Below, piece by piece: positions 1 through 8,183 of a DNA stretch of 64,000 bases (position 1 is its first letter; each line of letters begins with the position of its first letter). The position numbers and the translations under genes were made by a program. Source of the DNA: Pseudonocardia thermophila (GTDB lineage Bacteria > Actinomycetota > Actinomycetes > Mycobacteriales > Pseudonocardiaceae). The notes beneath the pieces are model-generated. The model did no database searches and was not told where the DNA came from. It worked only from the letters and a program-made list of their open reading frames with translations. The stretch covers positions 310,001-374,000 of the forward strand of contig NZ_FRAP01000003.1 in the NCBI RefSeq assembly GCF_900142365.1, in the 5' to 3' direction.

Positions 1-605
1 ACGTCGACGGCCGGGTCGCCGACGCCGAGCGCATCCCGTTCGACGACGACACGTTCGACGTGGTCGTCGGGCACGCGGTGCTGCACCACATCCCCGACGT
101 CGAGCAGGCGCTGCGCGAGGTGCTGCGCGTGCTCAAGCCCGGCGGCCGGTTCGTGTTCGCCGGCGAGCCGACGAAGATCGGCGACTGGTACGCCCGCCGC
201 CTCGGCGCGCTCACCTGGAAGGCCACCACCACCGTGACCCGGCTGCCGCTGCTGAACGACTGGCGGCGCCCGCAGCAGGAGCTGGACGAGTCGTCGCGGG
301 CGGCGGCGCTGGAGGCGCTCGTCGACATCCACGTGTTCGATCCCGCCGACCTGGAGCGCTGCGCGACCCGCGCCGGGGCGGCCGGGGTGCGCGTGGCCAC
401 CGAGGAGTTCACCGCGGCCGTGTTCGGCTGGCCGGTGCGGACCTTCGAAGCCGCGGTGCCGCCGGGGAAGCTGGGCTGGGGCTGGGCGATGTTCGCCTAC
501 CGCAGCTGGCTGCGGCTGTCCCGGCTCGACCGGGCGCTCTCCCGGGTCGTGCCGCGGGCCTGGTTCTACAACGCGCTCGTCACCGGCACGAAGCCGGTTC
601 CGTAG
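1..605 (+). CDS. Class I SAM-dependent methyltransferase, 5' end missing
   Basis: The reading frame is open from the window edge (frame of position 3) to TAG at 603-605, so the true start lies upstream. The visible part begins inside the Rossmann fold: the segment around 48-90 reads DDDTFDVVVGHAVLHHI, the usual post-motif II strand and LHHI loop of class I methyltransferases, followed by LRVLKPGGRFVFAGEP, the motif III region. The SAM-binding glycine motif is outside the window. The C-terminal ~100 residues carry no motif I recognise, so the substrate is unknown. Given the glycan genes at 4644-8183, a sugar or lipid methyltransferase is possible but is only an inference from context. Confidence 0.85.
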   Translation, partial: VDGRVADAERIPFDDDTFDVVVGHAVLHHIPDVEQALREVLRVLKPGGRFVFAGEPTKIGDWYARRLGALTWKATTTVTRLPLLNDWRRPQQELDESSRAAALEALVDIHVFDPADLERCATRAGAAGVRVATEEFTAAVFGWPVRTFEAAVPPGKLGWGWAMFAYRSWLRLSRLDRALSRVVPRAWFYNALVTGTKPVP

Positions 606-704
606 TCGTACCGATGCCGTGTGCGGCTGTCGTCGTCGACGATTCCGGCCATGCGTCTGACCTGCACCGGTAGGGTGACGCCGGTACCGCGGGGGTGAAC
701 GACG

Positions 705-1919
705 ATGACCGCTCGGACGACGCAGCGTCCGGTCTGGCCGGCGCGCGCCGCCACGACGACCATGATCGGCGCCGCGGAGGCCGATCTGGGCCGGCCGCTG
801 GAGCCGTTGTGGCGCGGGTTCCTCGTCTACCGCGTGCTCACCCTCATCGGCTCGGTCGTCGTCGTGCTGATCCGGCTCGACCAGTACGCGCAACCCGTCG
901 TGGCCGCGGTCGTGTGCGCGGTCATGGTCGTCTGGACGGGCGTGTCCGGCCTCGCCTACCTGGGCGCAGTGCCGGGCCGCAGGCTGACGCAGCGGCGTGG
1001 GTGGGTGGCGCTCGTCGACGTCGCAGTCACGGCCGCGGTCATGGCCACCACGCCGTGGGTGCAGACGCAGGCCCAGCTGGAGTCCGACGCGCCGGTCATG
1101 GGGTCGTTCTGGACCTCGTCCGTGGTGCTGGCGTGCGCGCTGGCCTACGGGATCCGGGGCGGGCTCGGGTCCGCCGTCGTGGTCTCGGCGGTGCTGGTCC
1201 TGACCCAGGCGCAGATCGAGAACGAGATCGGCGACGTCGAGCTGCTCGTCGTGGTCGGCGTGACCGTCGGGTACGCGGCCACGGTGCTGCAGCGCTCGGC
1301 GAAGCGGGTGCGCGAGGCGGCCGCGGTCGAGGCGGCCGCCGCGGAACGGGAGCGGCTGGCCCGCGCCGTGCACGACGGGGTCCTGCAGGTGCTGGGCTAC
1401 GTCAAGCGGCGCGCCGCCGAGCTCGACGGCCCCGCCCGCGAGCTGGGCGTGCTGGCCGGCGAGCAGGAGATCGCGCTGCGGACGCTGCTGGTGACCGGGC
1501 CGTCGTCGGTGGACGCGAACGGCGACCGCGATCTCGCCGCTGCGCTGCGCCTGCTGGCCACCGAGCGGGTGAGCGTGTCGGCGCCCGCCGATCCGGTGCT
1601 GCTGCCCGCGCACACCGTCGACGAGCTGGTGGCGGTGGTGAGCGCAGCGCTGGCGAACGTCGCCGTGCACGTCGGACCGGACGCCCCGGCGTGGGTGTTC
1701 CTGGAGGAGACCGGCACCGGGATCGAGATCAGCGTCCGCGACGAGGGCCCGGGCATCCCCGACGGGCGGCTGGCGGCCGCCGAGGCGGAGAGCCGGATGG
1801 GGGTGGCCCGGTCGATGACGGGCCGCGTCCTCGACCTCGGGGGCGCCATCAGGTGCGAGACCGGCCCCGGCATCGGCGCCGAATGGATCATCACACTGCC
1901 GCGGAGAGGACAGCGCTGA
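705..1919 (+). CDS. MacS-type sensor histidine kinase
   Basis: A 404-aa membrane sensor kinase. The N-terminal ~200 residues hold several hydrophobic segments (LTLIGSVVVVLI, VAAVVCAVMVVW, LVDVAVTAAVMA, VVLACALAYGI), resembling the DUF5931 sensor region of the actinobacterial MacS family. The phosphoacceptor His is about residue 223 in RLARAVHDGVLQVL, the H-box form of kinases paired with LuxR-type regulators. The ATPase part has N318 (N-box), DEGPGIPDG (G1) and RMGVARSM (G2). The ATG at 705 is used; a later ATG at 762 would shorten the start but keep all helices. The response regulator follows 2 nt after the stop, so the pair is cotranscribed. The signal sensed is unknown. Confidence 0.88.
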   Translation: MTARTTQRPVWPARAATTTMIGAAEADLGRPLEPLWRGFLVYRVLTLIGSVVVVLIRLDQYAQPVVAAVVCAVMVVWTGVSGLAYLGAVPGRRLTQRRGWVALVDVAVTAAVMATTPWVQTQAQLESDAPVMGSFWTSSVVLACALAYGIRGGLGSAVVVSAVLVLTQAQIENEIGDVELLVVVGVTVGYAATVLQRSAKRVREAAAVEAAAAERERLARAVHDGVLQVLGYVKRRAAELDGPARELGVLAGEQEIALRTLLVTGPSSVDANGDRDLAAALRLLATERVSVSAPADPVLLPAHTVDELVAVVSAALANVAVHVGPDAPAWVFLEETGTGIEISVRDEGPGIPDGRLAAAEAESRMGVARSMTGRVLDLGGAIRCETGPGIGAEWIITLPRRGQR

Positions 1920-1921
1920 GC

Positions 1922-2602
1922 ATGCCGACGAACGACGCGGGCGACGACGTCGAGATCACCGTGATGGTCGTCGACGACCACCCCATCTGGCGGGAGGGCG
2001 TGGCCCGGGACCTCACCGAGCGCGGGCTGACGGTGGTCGCGACCGCGCCCGACGCGGACGCCGCGGTGCGGATCGCGCACGCCACCCGGCCGACGGTCGT
2101 GCTGATGGACCTCAACCTCGGCGCGAAGTCCGGGGTGACGGCGATCGAGGGCATCCTCGAACGGCACCCGGACACCCGGATCCTCGTGCTGTCGGCCAGC
2201 GGCGAGCACGCCGACGTGCTGGAGGCGGTGAAGGCGGGCGCCACCGGCTACCTGGTGAAGTCGGCGAGCGTCGAGGAGCTGGTGGCCGCGGTCCGGCGCA
2301 CCGCCGCCGGGCAGCCGGTGTTCACCCCGGGCCTGGCCGGCCTGGTGCTGGGCGAGTACCGGCGGCTGGCCGACGAGCCGGCACCCCGCGACGGATCCCC
2401 TGCGGTGCCCGCGCTGACCGAGCGCGAGACGGAGGTGCTGCGGCTGGTGGCGAAGGGCCTCACCGCGAAGCAGATCGGTGACCGGCTGGTCGTCTCGCAC
2501 CGCACCGTCGAGAGCCACGTGCAGAACACCCTGCGCAAACTGCAGCTGCACAACCGGGCCCAGCTCGTGCGCTACGCGATCGAGCAGGGGATCGCCGATT
2601 GA
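1922..2602 (+). CDS. LuxR/NarL-family response regulator
   Basis: 226 aa. The receiver domain has all key residues: acidic pair D18/D19, phospho-acceptor D63 in VLMDLNL, and K113 in GYLVKSAS. After a ~30-residue linker comes a C-terminal LuxR helix-turn-helix starting LTERETEVLRLVAKGL, with recognition helix around VSHRTVESHVQNTLRKL. It starts 2 nt after the MacS-like kinase stop and is very probably its cognate partner, activated by phosphorylation. Its stop overlaps the TTG start of the next regulator. Targets cannot be inferred from this window. Confidence 0.93.
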   Translation: MPTNDAGDDVEITVMVVDDHPIWREGVARDLTERGLTVVATAPDADAAVRIAHATRPTVVLMDLNLGAKSGVTAIEGILERHPDTRILVLSASGEHADVLEAVKAGATGYLVKSASVEELVAAVRRTAAGQPVFTPGLAGLVLGEYRRLADEPAPRDGSPAVPALTERETEVLRLVAKGLTAKQIGDRLVVSHRTVESHVQNTLRKLQLHNRAQLVRYAIEQGIAD

Positions 2603-3192
2603 TCTCCGTCGTGGCGGTCTGCGCCGCCCGCTCCGGGGCCGCGACCGCGCTCGCGGCGTCCGATCTGGACGTGGTGCTGCGCACGACCGATGTCGGCGAG
2701 GCCGCCGGCGTCGCGGTGGCCGCGGACGTCGCCGTCCTGGACATGGCGACACCCGGGATCGACGCGCTCGGCGCGATCGAGCTGCTCGCCGCGGCTCCCG
2801 TGCTCTCGGTGGCGGGCAGCGCGGAGCACGCTGCGGTGCTCGCGGCGGTCCGGGCCGGGGCCGCCGGCTACCTCGTGGGCCCGGTGGGGATGCTGCGGCT
2901 CGCCGACGCGATCCGCCGCGTCGTGGCCGGGGAGCCCGTCTACAGCCCGGGGCTGGCCGAGCTGGTGCTCACCGAGCACGGGCGGGCGGAGACGGCGGTG
3001 GAGCGGCTCACCGAGCGCGAGGCCGAGGTGCTGCGGCTCGTCGTCGAGGGGCTCACCGGTAAGCAGATCGCCGCGCAGCTGGTGCTCTCGCCGCGCACCG
3101 TCGAGAACCACGTGCAGAACACCCTGCGCAAACTCGGGCTGCCCAACCGGGCCGCGCTCGTCCGGTACGCCATCGAGCACGGACTGGCCTGA
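2599..3192 (+). CDS. LuxR-family regulator with degenerate receiver domain
   Basis: 197 aa, starting at TTG in a TTGA overlap with the upstream regulator, which argues for translational coupling. The C-terminal HTH (LTEREAEVLRLVVEGL to VRYAIEHGL) is nearly identical to that of its neighbour, suggesting tandem duplication. The receiver is damaged: the acidic pair is absent (N-terminus reads MISVVAVCAARSG), an Asp remains at residue 48 (VLDMATPG), and the conserved Lys is Gly94 (GYLVGPVG). Phosphorylation by the usual mechanism is unlikely; it may act constitutively, bind a ligand, or modulate the first regulator through dimerisation or shared sites. These roles are inference. Confidence 0.85.
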   Translation: MISVVAVCAARSGAATALAASDLDVVLRTTDVGEAAGVAVAADVAVLDMATPGIDALGAIELLAAAPVLSVAGSAEHAAVLAAVRAGAAGYLVGPVGMLRLADAIRRVVAGEPVYSPGLAELVLTEHGRAETAVERLTEREAEVLRLVVEGLTGKQIAAQLVLSPRTVENHVQNTLRKLGLPNRAALVRYAIEHGLA

Positions 3193-3321
3193 TCGGGCAG
3201 CGGGTGAGGCGGTCGGCCCGGCCGGACCGGGAGGCCGGTGAGCGGGCCGCGCACGGCAGATCCCCCCGGGGGCGTCGCTGCAGACGCCGGCTCGCCGGGG
3301 CCCTGATCTAGGCTGCCGCCC

Positions 3322-4083
3322 ATGACGACGATGTGGGGCGCGTCGCTGTGGAGCCGGTACCGGCGCAGGCGCCGGGACCCGCAGCAGGCCCGGTTCCTGA
3401 CCCTCGCGTCGTTGCGCTGGGTGATCCGCAACCGCGCCTACACCCCGTGGTACCTGGTGCGCTACTGGCGGCTGCTGAAGTTCCGCCTGGCCAACCCGCA
3501 CGTCGTCCTGCGCGGCATGGTGTTCCTCGGCAAGGACGTCGAGCTGCACGCCCGGCCCGGGTACGGGCGGCTGGAGATCGGCCGCTGGGTGCACATCGGC
3601 GACGGCAACGCCATCCGCTGCCACGAGGGATCGCTGCGGATCGGCGACAAGGTCGTGTTCGGCAAGGACAACACCGTCAACTGCTACCTGGACGTCGAGA
3701 TCGGCGCGGCGACGATCGTGGCCGACTGGGTCTACATCACCGACTTCGACCACCGCACCTCCGACATCACCATCCCGATCAAGGACCAGGGCATCGTCAA
3801 GACCCCGGTCCGCATCGGCCCGGACTGCTGGATCGGCACCAAGGTGAGCGTCCTGCGCGGCACCCGCATCGGCCGCGGCAGCGTCTTGGGCGCCCACGCG
3901 GTGGTGCGCGGCGACATCCCGGAGTACTCGATCGCGGTCGGCGTCCCCGCCCGGGTGGTGCGCAACCGCAGGGTCGACTACGAGGCGGCGGCCGAACAGC
4001 GCGCGGCCCTGGCCGACATCGCTCGCAAGCAGGCGGCGGCGGTGCAGGCGCGGTTGGAGCGAGCCCAGTCGATCGAGGCCTGA
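3322..4083 (+). CDS. Hexapeptide-repeat acyltransferase
   Basis: 253 aa. From about residue 60 the protein shows left-handed beta-helix repeats (LEIGRWVHIGDG, LRIGDKVVFGKD, VEIGAATIVADW, VRIGPDCWIGTKVSVLRGTRIGRGSVLGAHAVV) ending in the typical VGVPARVVRNR of maltose/galactoside O-acetyltransferase-like enzymes. A candidate catalytic His is in ITDFDHRT (about residue 142). The basic N-terminus (RYRRRRRDP) could associate with the membrane. The family transfers acetyl or short acyl groups from CoA to sugars. A hexapeptide transferase sits near the methylglucose-polysaccharide genes in mycobacteria (Rv3034c, from memory), so acylation of the glucan made by the 4644-8183 genes is plausible but unproven. 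Confidence 0.88.
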   Translation: MTTMWGASLWSRYRRRRRDPQQARFLTLASLRWVIRNRAYTPWYLVRYWRLLKFRLANPHVVLRGMVFLGKDVELHARPGYGRLEIGRWVHIGDGNAIRCHEGSLRIGDKVVFGKDNTVNCYLDVEIGAATIVADWVYITDFDHRTSDITIPIKDQGIVKTPVRIGPDCWIGTKVSVLRGTRIGRGSVLGAHAVVRGDIPEYSIAVGVPARVVRNRRVDYEAAAEQRAALADIARKQAAAVQARLERAQSIEA

Positions 4084-4109
4084 CGCCCGAACGGCGATCT
4101 CACGGCCCC

Positions 4110-4275
4110 GGATGCAGGACGAGCCGGCCGGAACGCGGAACTCATCGAACCGAACGCAGGACTCGCGGGCCGAAACGCAGGACTCGCTGATCCGTTTCGG
4201 GAGACTCGCCTGACGGAATATGGGACCCGCGCGACCGAACGCACGACTCGCGGGCCTTCAGCCCGGGCTCGCAGT
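4110..4275. repeat. Tandem array of ~21-nt degenerate repeats, ACTCGC core
   Basis: The 413-nt gap between the acyltransferase and the next gene has no credible gene before 4497. It contains a regularly spaced hexamer: ACTCGC or one-to-two-base variants start at 4119, 4140, 4161, 4182, 4204, 4225, 4246 and 4267, i.e. every 21 nt (once 22). The best unit reads roughly CGAACGCAGG-ACTCGC-GGGC. The unit is related to the arrays at 28079-28420. From 4276 to 4496 I see only possible promoter sequence, somewhat richer in A and T around 4410-4480. Confidence 0.8.
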
Positions 4276-4496
4276 GGCCGAGGCCGAACGCCCTGACTCG
4301 ACCGCACGTGAGCGCACACCCCGGCTGGTGACCACTGCGGCGGTCGACACAACGGCGCGCTCGCCCGCAATCGAACAGAGTGACGGTCCGCACACATCGT
4401 GTACGGAGAGTGTGAATTGCGTCCCGGCTGGGATCAAAAAGGTGGCTTCAACCGTCATGTCGGGTGCATGGTTTGCGTGGGGGAGGAACTGGACCG

Positions 4497-4616
4497 ATGA
4501 AGGACGACACCGTACGCCGCCTCGAGGCGCTTGTTCTGGAGATCGACGAGGTCGAGGAGTTGCCCGAGTACTCCTGCGAGGAGCAGGAGCCGGTCGGCGG
4601 GCGCACCGCCGCCTGA
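4497..4616 (+). CDS. 39-residue acidic peptide, hypothetical
   Basis: ATG at 4497 is preceded by GGGGAGGAAC (4480-4489), a strong ribosome binding site, and the 40-codon frame ends with TGA at 4614-4616. The product starts MKDDTVRRLEALVLEIDEV, then continues acidic (EELPEY, CEEQEPV) with a single Cys near residue 27 and a GGRTAA tail. The first half can form an amphipathic helix. No family is recognised. It is convergent with the glycosyltransferase at 4644, 27 nt away; a small gene (Rv3032A) is annotated beside the homologous glycosyltransferase in M. tuberculosis as far as I recall, so it may be a conserved accessory of the polysaccharide locus. A modified-peptide precursor is an alternative, but no modification enzymes are adjacent. 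Confidence 0.6.
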   Translation: MKDDTVRRLEALVLEIDEVEELPEYSCEEQEPVGGRTAA

Positions 4617-4643
4617 CCCGATCCTCGTCCGGCATCCGCGCCG

Positions 4644-5900
4644 TCACTCGAGCCCGAACACGTTCCCCGTCGGGATCTTGGGGCGGGGCAGCTCCTGCGG
4701 CCCGCCGATGGGCGCGGCCGCGTAGACCTGCGCGGTGGCCGCGGCGATGCGGGCCCAGTCGAAGTCGGTCGCGAGTCGTTCGCGAGCGGCGCCGGCCCGC
4801 TCTGCCGCGGCTGCCGGGTCGTCGAGCACGGTCCGCACGGCCCGCACGATCCCGGTCACGTCACCCGGTTCGAACGACAGCCCGGTTCGCCCGTCCTCCA
4901 CGAGCTCGCCGAGACCACCCGCGGTCGAGGTGACGAGCGGCGCACCGGCTGCGGCGGCTTCCAGCGCGACGATCCCGAACGGCTCGTACCGGCTCGGCAG
5001 CACCACGGCGTCGGCCGCGGCGACGGCGGCGGGCAGCTCCCCGTCGGGCAGGTGCCCGAGGAACGCCACGCTGCGCAGCACCCGGTGCCGCCGGGCGGTT
5101 TCCCGCAGCATGTCCGTCGCGGTGCCGGTGCCGGCGATCGCGAGCCGGGTGCCCGGGTGGCTGCGGCGGATCCGGGGCAGCGCGGCGATGAGGTCCTGGA
5201 CGCCCTTCTCGTACTCGAGGCGGCCGAAGTAGAGCAGCAGCGGTGCCCCGTCCGGCGCGAGTCGCTCCCGGGTGGCCGCGACGCGCCGGGCGGGCACCCG
5301 CCAGTCCTGCGGTGTGATCCCGTTGTGCAGCACGCGCACCTTCGCGGGATCGACGTCGAACAGTTCCACTGCCTCGTCGCGCATCGCGGCCGAGCAGGTG
5401 ATGACCGCGTCGGCGCGGCGGGCGAGCCACCACTCGACGGAGTGCACCTGCCGTGACAGCGGTGACGAGAGCCACCCGGCGTGCCGGCCGGCTTCGGTGG
5501 CGTGCACGGTGGCGACGAGCGGGACGCCGAGCGCGTCGGCGAGCGTGATGGCGGCGTGCGCGACGAGCCAGTCGTGGGCGTGCACGACGTCGGGGCGCCA
5601 GTCGCCGAGCCGGGTCAGCGCGGCGCGCAGCTGGGCGTGCCCCATGGCGAGGGTCCACGCGACGAGATCGCGCTCGAACTCCAGGTGTGCGGGGTCCTCG
5701 GCGACCGCCAGCACGCGCACCCCGTCGACGACGCGGTCGGTGGTGGGGTGGGTCTCGGCGTCGGTACCGGAGGGCTGCCGGCCGATGACGACGACGTCGT
5801 GGCCTGCGGCGGCGAGGTGGACGGCCAGCGCGTGCACGTGCCGGCCCAGTCCGCCGACGACGACCGGGGGGTACTCCCACGACAACATCAGCACCCGCAT
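4644..5900 (-). CDS. GT4-family glycosyltransferase, glycogen synthase-like (Rv3032-like)
   Basis: 418 aa from ATG at 5900 (an in-frame GTG lies two codons upstream at 5906). The start MRVLMLSWEYPPVVVGGLGRHV is the typical N-terminal domain of GT4 GT-B enzymes that use nucleotide-glucose. The C-terminal domain has YFGRLEYEKGVQDLI and PSRYEPFGIVALEAAAAG, the E-x7-E nucleotide-sugar motif. Mycobacterial Rv3032 is an alpha-1,4-glucosyltransferase that elongates 6-O-methylglucosyl lipopolysaccharide and contributes to glycogen. Here the gene follows a GH57 branching enzyme and a methyltransferase on the same strand, matching the Rv3030-Rv3031-Rv3032 order, so the same role is the best guess. Confidence 0.88.
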   Translation of the reverse strand: MRVLMLSWEYPPVVVGGLGRHVHALAVHLAAAGHDVVVIGRQPSGTDAETHPTTDRVVDGVRVLAVAEDPAHLEFERDLVAWTLAMGHAQLRAALTRLGDWRPDVVHAHDWLVAHAAITLADALGVPLVATVHATEAGRHAGWLSSPLSRQVHSVEWWLARRADAVITCSAAMRDEAVELFDVDPAKVRVLHNGITPQDWRVPARRVAATRERLAPDGAPLLLYFGRLEYEKGVQDLIAALPRIRRSHPGTRLAIAGTGTATDMLRETARRHRVLRSVAFLGHLPDGELPAAVAAADAVVLPSRYEPFGIVALEAAAAGAPLVTSTAGGLGELVEDGRTGLSFEPGDVTGIVRAVRTVLDDPAAAAERAGAARERLATDFDWARIAAATAQVYAAAPIGGPQELPRPKIPTGNVFGLE

Positions 5901-5937
5901 CAGCACAACTTACCCGCGGTAGCTCGCGACCACCGGA

Positions 5938-7419
5938 TCAGGCGCGGACGAGCGCCCGCGCATCGACGTGCCCGAACGGTGCGGGTGGCCAGCCGGCGAC
6001 GAGCCGGACCGCCTCCGCCCGTCGACCCTGCCGCAGCAGCTCGGCCAGCTCGGTGACGTGCGCTGCGTGCCCGTGCGCACGGCGACGGGCGTAGTCCGCC
6101 GCGGAGTCCTTGCTGACCATGAAGGCCCAGTCGCTGGAGAGCGCGAGCAGCGCCTCCTCGGCCAGCCGGTTCGCGAGCTGGTCGGGGGTGGGCGCGTCGG
6201 CGACGGTCTGAACGAGGGTCTTCTGCACCTGGCCGTTCAGCTCGACGAGGTCGCTGACCTGCTCGCCGGCCCACACCCGCCAGTCCTTGCCCGACCCCCA
6301 CGACGAAGCGGGCAGCTCCACCGGCTCGCCGACGAACCCGGCGGCCTCGGCCCCGCGCAGCGTCGTGAGCCGCACCCCGGCGTCGGGCAGCGCCCGCAGC
6401 ACCGTCTCCAGCCACGCCGGGCCCTCGTGCCACCAGTGCCCGAACAGCTCGGTGTCGAACGCGGCGACGACGAGCGCGGGGCGGCCGTGGCGGGCGTGCA
6501 GGGCGAGCAGGCGGGCGCGCACGACGTCGACGAACGCGGCGGCGTCGCGGGCGACGGCCGCGGCCGCGCGCTGCGGGTCGTAGAGCCGCTTGTCGTGCGG
6601 CGCGACGTGCCTGCCGGTGACCCGCGCCGGTTTGAGCCCGGACGGGTGGTCGTAGGTGTGGAAGTCGCGGTAGTCGCGCCCGCCCGGGTAGCCGGACTTC
6701 GGCGACCACACCTGGTAGGTCACCTCCAGGTCGCGCCCGAATGCCAGCACACCGGAGTCGCCGACCGGCCGAGCGAGCGCCGTGTCGCCGTGCAGCGCCG
6801 GGCCGTCGACGAGGAACCGGCGCACGCCCGCGGTGGCGTAGCCGCGCTCCATGCCGGGGGCGTAGCCGCACTCGGGCGCCCAGATGCCGGCCGGGCGGTG
6901 GCCGAGCCGGAGTGCGGTGTCGGCCAGCCCGCCGGCCAGCGCCCACGCGCGCACCTCGGGCAGCAGCAGCGGCCCGAACGGGTGGGTGAGCGGCCCACCG
7001 AGCAGCTCGACGACGCCCGCGTCGACCAGCGGCCGGAGCACGGCCGAGGCGCCGTGCCGCCAGCGGGCCTCGAACCGCTCCAGTGCCCGGGCAGCGGCCC
7101 GGTGTTCCCGCGCGGCCAGCTCGGGCAGCCGCGGCACGGCGCCGTGGGCGCGCAGCTGCCAGTTCCCGAGCCAGTGGTGCATGCCGCGCAGGCAGTGCGG
7201 ATCGTCGAGCTGGGCGGCGAGCACCGGGGTGACCCCGAGGGTGAGCACGTCGCGGCGGCCCTCGGCGGCCAGCCGTTCCAGCAGGTCGACGACGGGCAGG
7301 TAGGAGTGCGCCCAGCTCTGGTAGAGCCACTCCTCACCGACCGGCCAGCGCCCGTGGTGGGCGAGCCACGGCAGGTGGCTGTGCAGGACGAGCGCGAACG
7401 CGCCGGGGACCGCCGTCAC
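5938..7419 (-). CDS. GH57 1,4-alpha-glucan branching enzyme (Rv3031-like)
   Basis: 493 aa from GTG at 7419, which forms a GTGA overlap with the upstream methyltransferase; longer upstream extensions would run through that gene. The N-terminus FALVLHSHLPWLAHHGRWPVGEEW is the first conserved GH57 motif. WAPECGYAPG carries the presumed catalytic Glu and AAFDTELFGHWWHEG the catalytic Asp. The C-terminal helical DUF1957-like region contains SSWGSGKDW and SDWAFMVSKDSAADYA. Such enzymes introduce alpha-1,6 branches in glucans; in the three-gene block it would branch the glucan elongated by the GT4 enzyme. It is separated from the glycosyltransferase by 37 nt. Confidence 0.92.
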   Translation of the reverse strand: MTAVPGAFALVLHSHLPWLAHHGRWPVGEEWLYQSWAHSYLPVVDLLERLAAEGRRDVLTLGVTPVLAAQLDDPHCLRGMHHWLGNWQLRAHGAVPRLPELAAREHRAAARALERFEARWRHGASAVLRPLVDAGVVELLGGPLTHPFGPLLLPEVRAWALAGGLADTALRLGHRPAGIWAPECGYAPGMERGYATAGVRRFLVDGPALHGDTALARPVGDSGVLAFGRDLEVTYQVWSPKSGYPGGRDYRDFHTYDHPSGLKPARVTGRHVAPHDKRLYDPQRAAAAVARDAAAFVDVVRARLLALHARHGRPALVVAAFDTELFGHWWHEGPAWLETVLRALPDAGVRLTTLRGAEAAGFVGEPVELPASSWGSGKDWRVWAGEQVSDLVELNGQVQKTLVQTVADAPTPDQLANRLAEEALLALSSDWAFMVSKDSAADYARRRAHGHAAHVTELAELLRQGRRAEAVRLVAGWPPAPFGHVDARALVRA

Positions 7420-8183
7420 GGGCGCACCGCCGTCACCAGCAGATCGAGGCTCGCCTCGAGGTCGCCGGTGGTGAGTTCGAAGTCGGCGCACGTCACCGCC
7501 GCGACGTCGGCGAGCAGCCGCGGCGGCCACGTGCCGTCCCCCAGCGCGACCCGGACCTGCGCGTCGATGATCGAGCCGCCGTGGGCGGCGTCGAGCGCGC
7601 GCAGCCGCGGCCCGTGGTGCAGCCCGCGCAGCTCGATGTGCGCGAACCCCGCGCCGGCGACCAGCTCGGCGAGCTCGGCCGGGGCCAGCTCGCGGGTGTG
7701 GAACGGGTTGAGCGGGGTGTCGCGGCCGGGGGAGAACGTGATCCGGTTCGGGGTGGACACCATCAGCCGCCCGCCCGGTGCGAGCGCCCGGAAGCACTCG
7801 CGGAGGAACCGCTCCTGCTCCCACAGGTGCTCGATCACCTGCAGCGACACCACCGCGTCGACCGCGCCCGCTGCCAGCGGCAGCGCCACCAGGTTGGCGC
7901 GCAGCACGTCGAGCCGCGGGTACCGGGTCCGCACGTGCGCGACGGTGAGCGCGTCGTAGTCCACGGCCAGCACGCGGCGGGCCACCCCGGCGAGCAGGTC
8001 GGCGCCGTAGCCCTCGCCGCACCCGGCCTCCAGCACCACGAGATCGCGGCACGCCGGCACCAGCGCGCGGTAGACGACCTGGTGGCGGCGGAACCAGTAG
8101 TTCTCCTCCGGGATCCCCGGGATCGTCCGCTCGCCGGTGAGCGGTAGGTCGGCCACGTGCTCTGCCGAGGGGTGGGAACTCAC
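7416..8183 (-). CDS. SAM-dependent methyltransferase of the glucan cluster (Rv3030-like)
   Basis: 255 aa from GTG at 8183. Motif I VLEAGCGEGYGADLL (about residues 49-63), an acidic residue ending the second strand (LAVDYDALTV), and VSLQVIEHLWEQERFLRECFRALAPGGRLMVSTPNRITFSP define a class I methyltransferase. It is first in a three-gene minus-strand operon with the branching enzyme and glycosyltransferase. The mycobacterial counterpart, Rv3030, is assigned to methylation of the methylglucose lipopolysaccharide; O-methylation of glucose in a cytosolic polymethylated glucan is therefore the likely reaction. Specificity cannot be read from the sequence. Confidence 0.87.
   Translation of the reverse strand: MSSHPSAEHVADLPLTGERTIPGIPEENYWFRRHQVVYRALVPACRDLVVLEAGCGEGYGADLLAGVARRVLAVDYDALTVAHVRTRYPRLDVLRANLVALPLAAGAVDAVVSLQVIEHLWEQERFLRECFRALAPGGRLMVSTPNRITFSPGRDTPLNPFHTRELAPAELAELVAGAGFAHIELRGLHHGPRLRALDAAHGGSIIDAQVRVALGDGTWPPRLLADVAAVTCADFELTTGDLEASLDLLVTAVRP

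Noticed and set aside
4497..4616. Mycofactocin-type or lasso-peptide precursor
   Set aside because: No radical SAM, B1/B2/C-type or lanthionine enzyme is adjacent, and the C-terminus does not match MftA.
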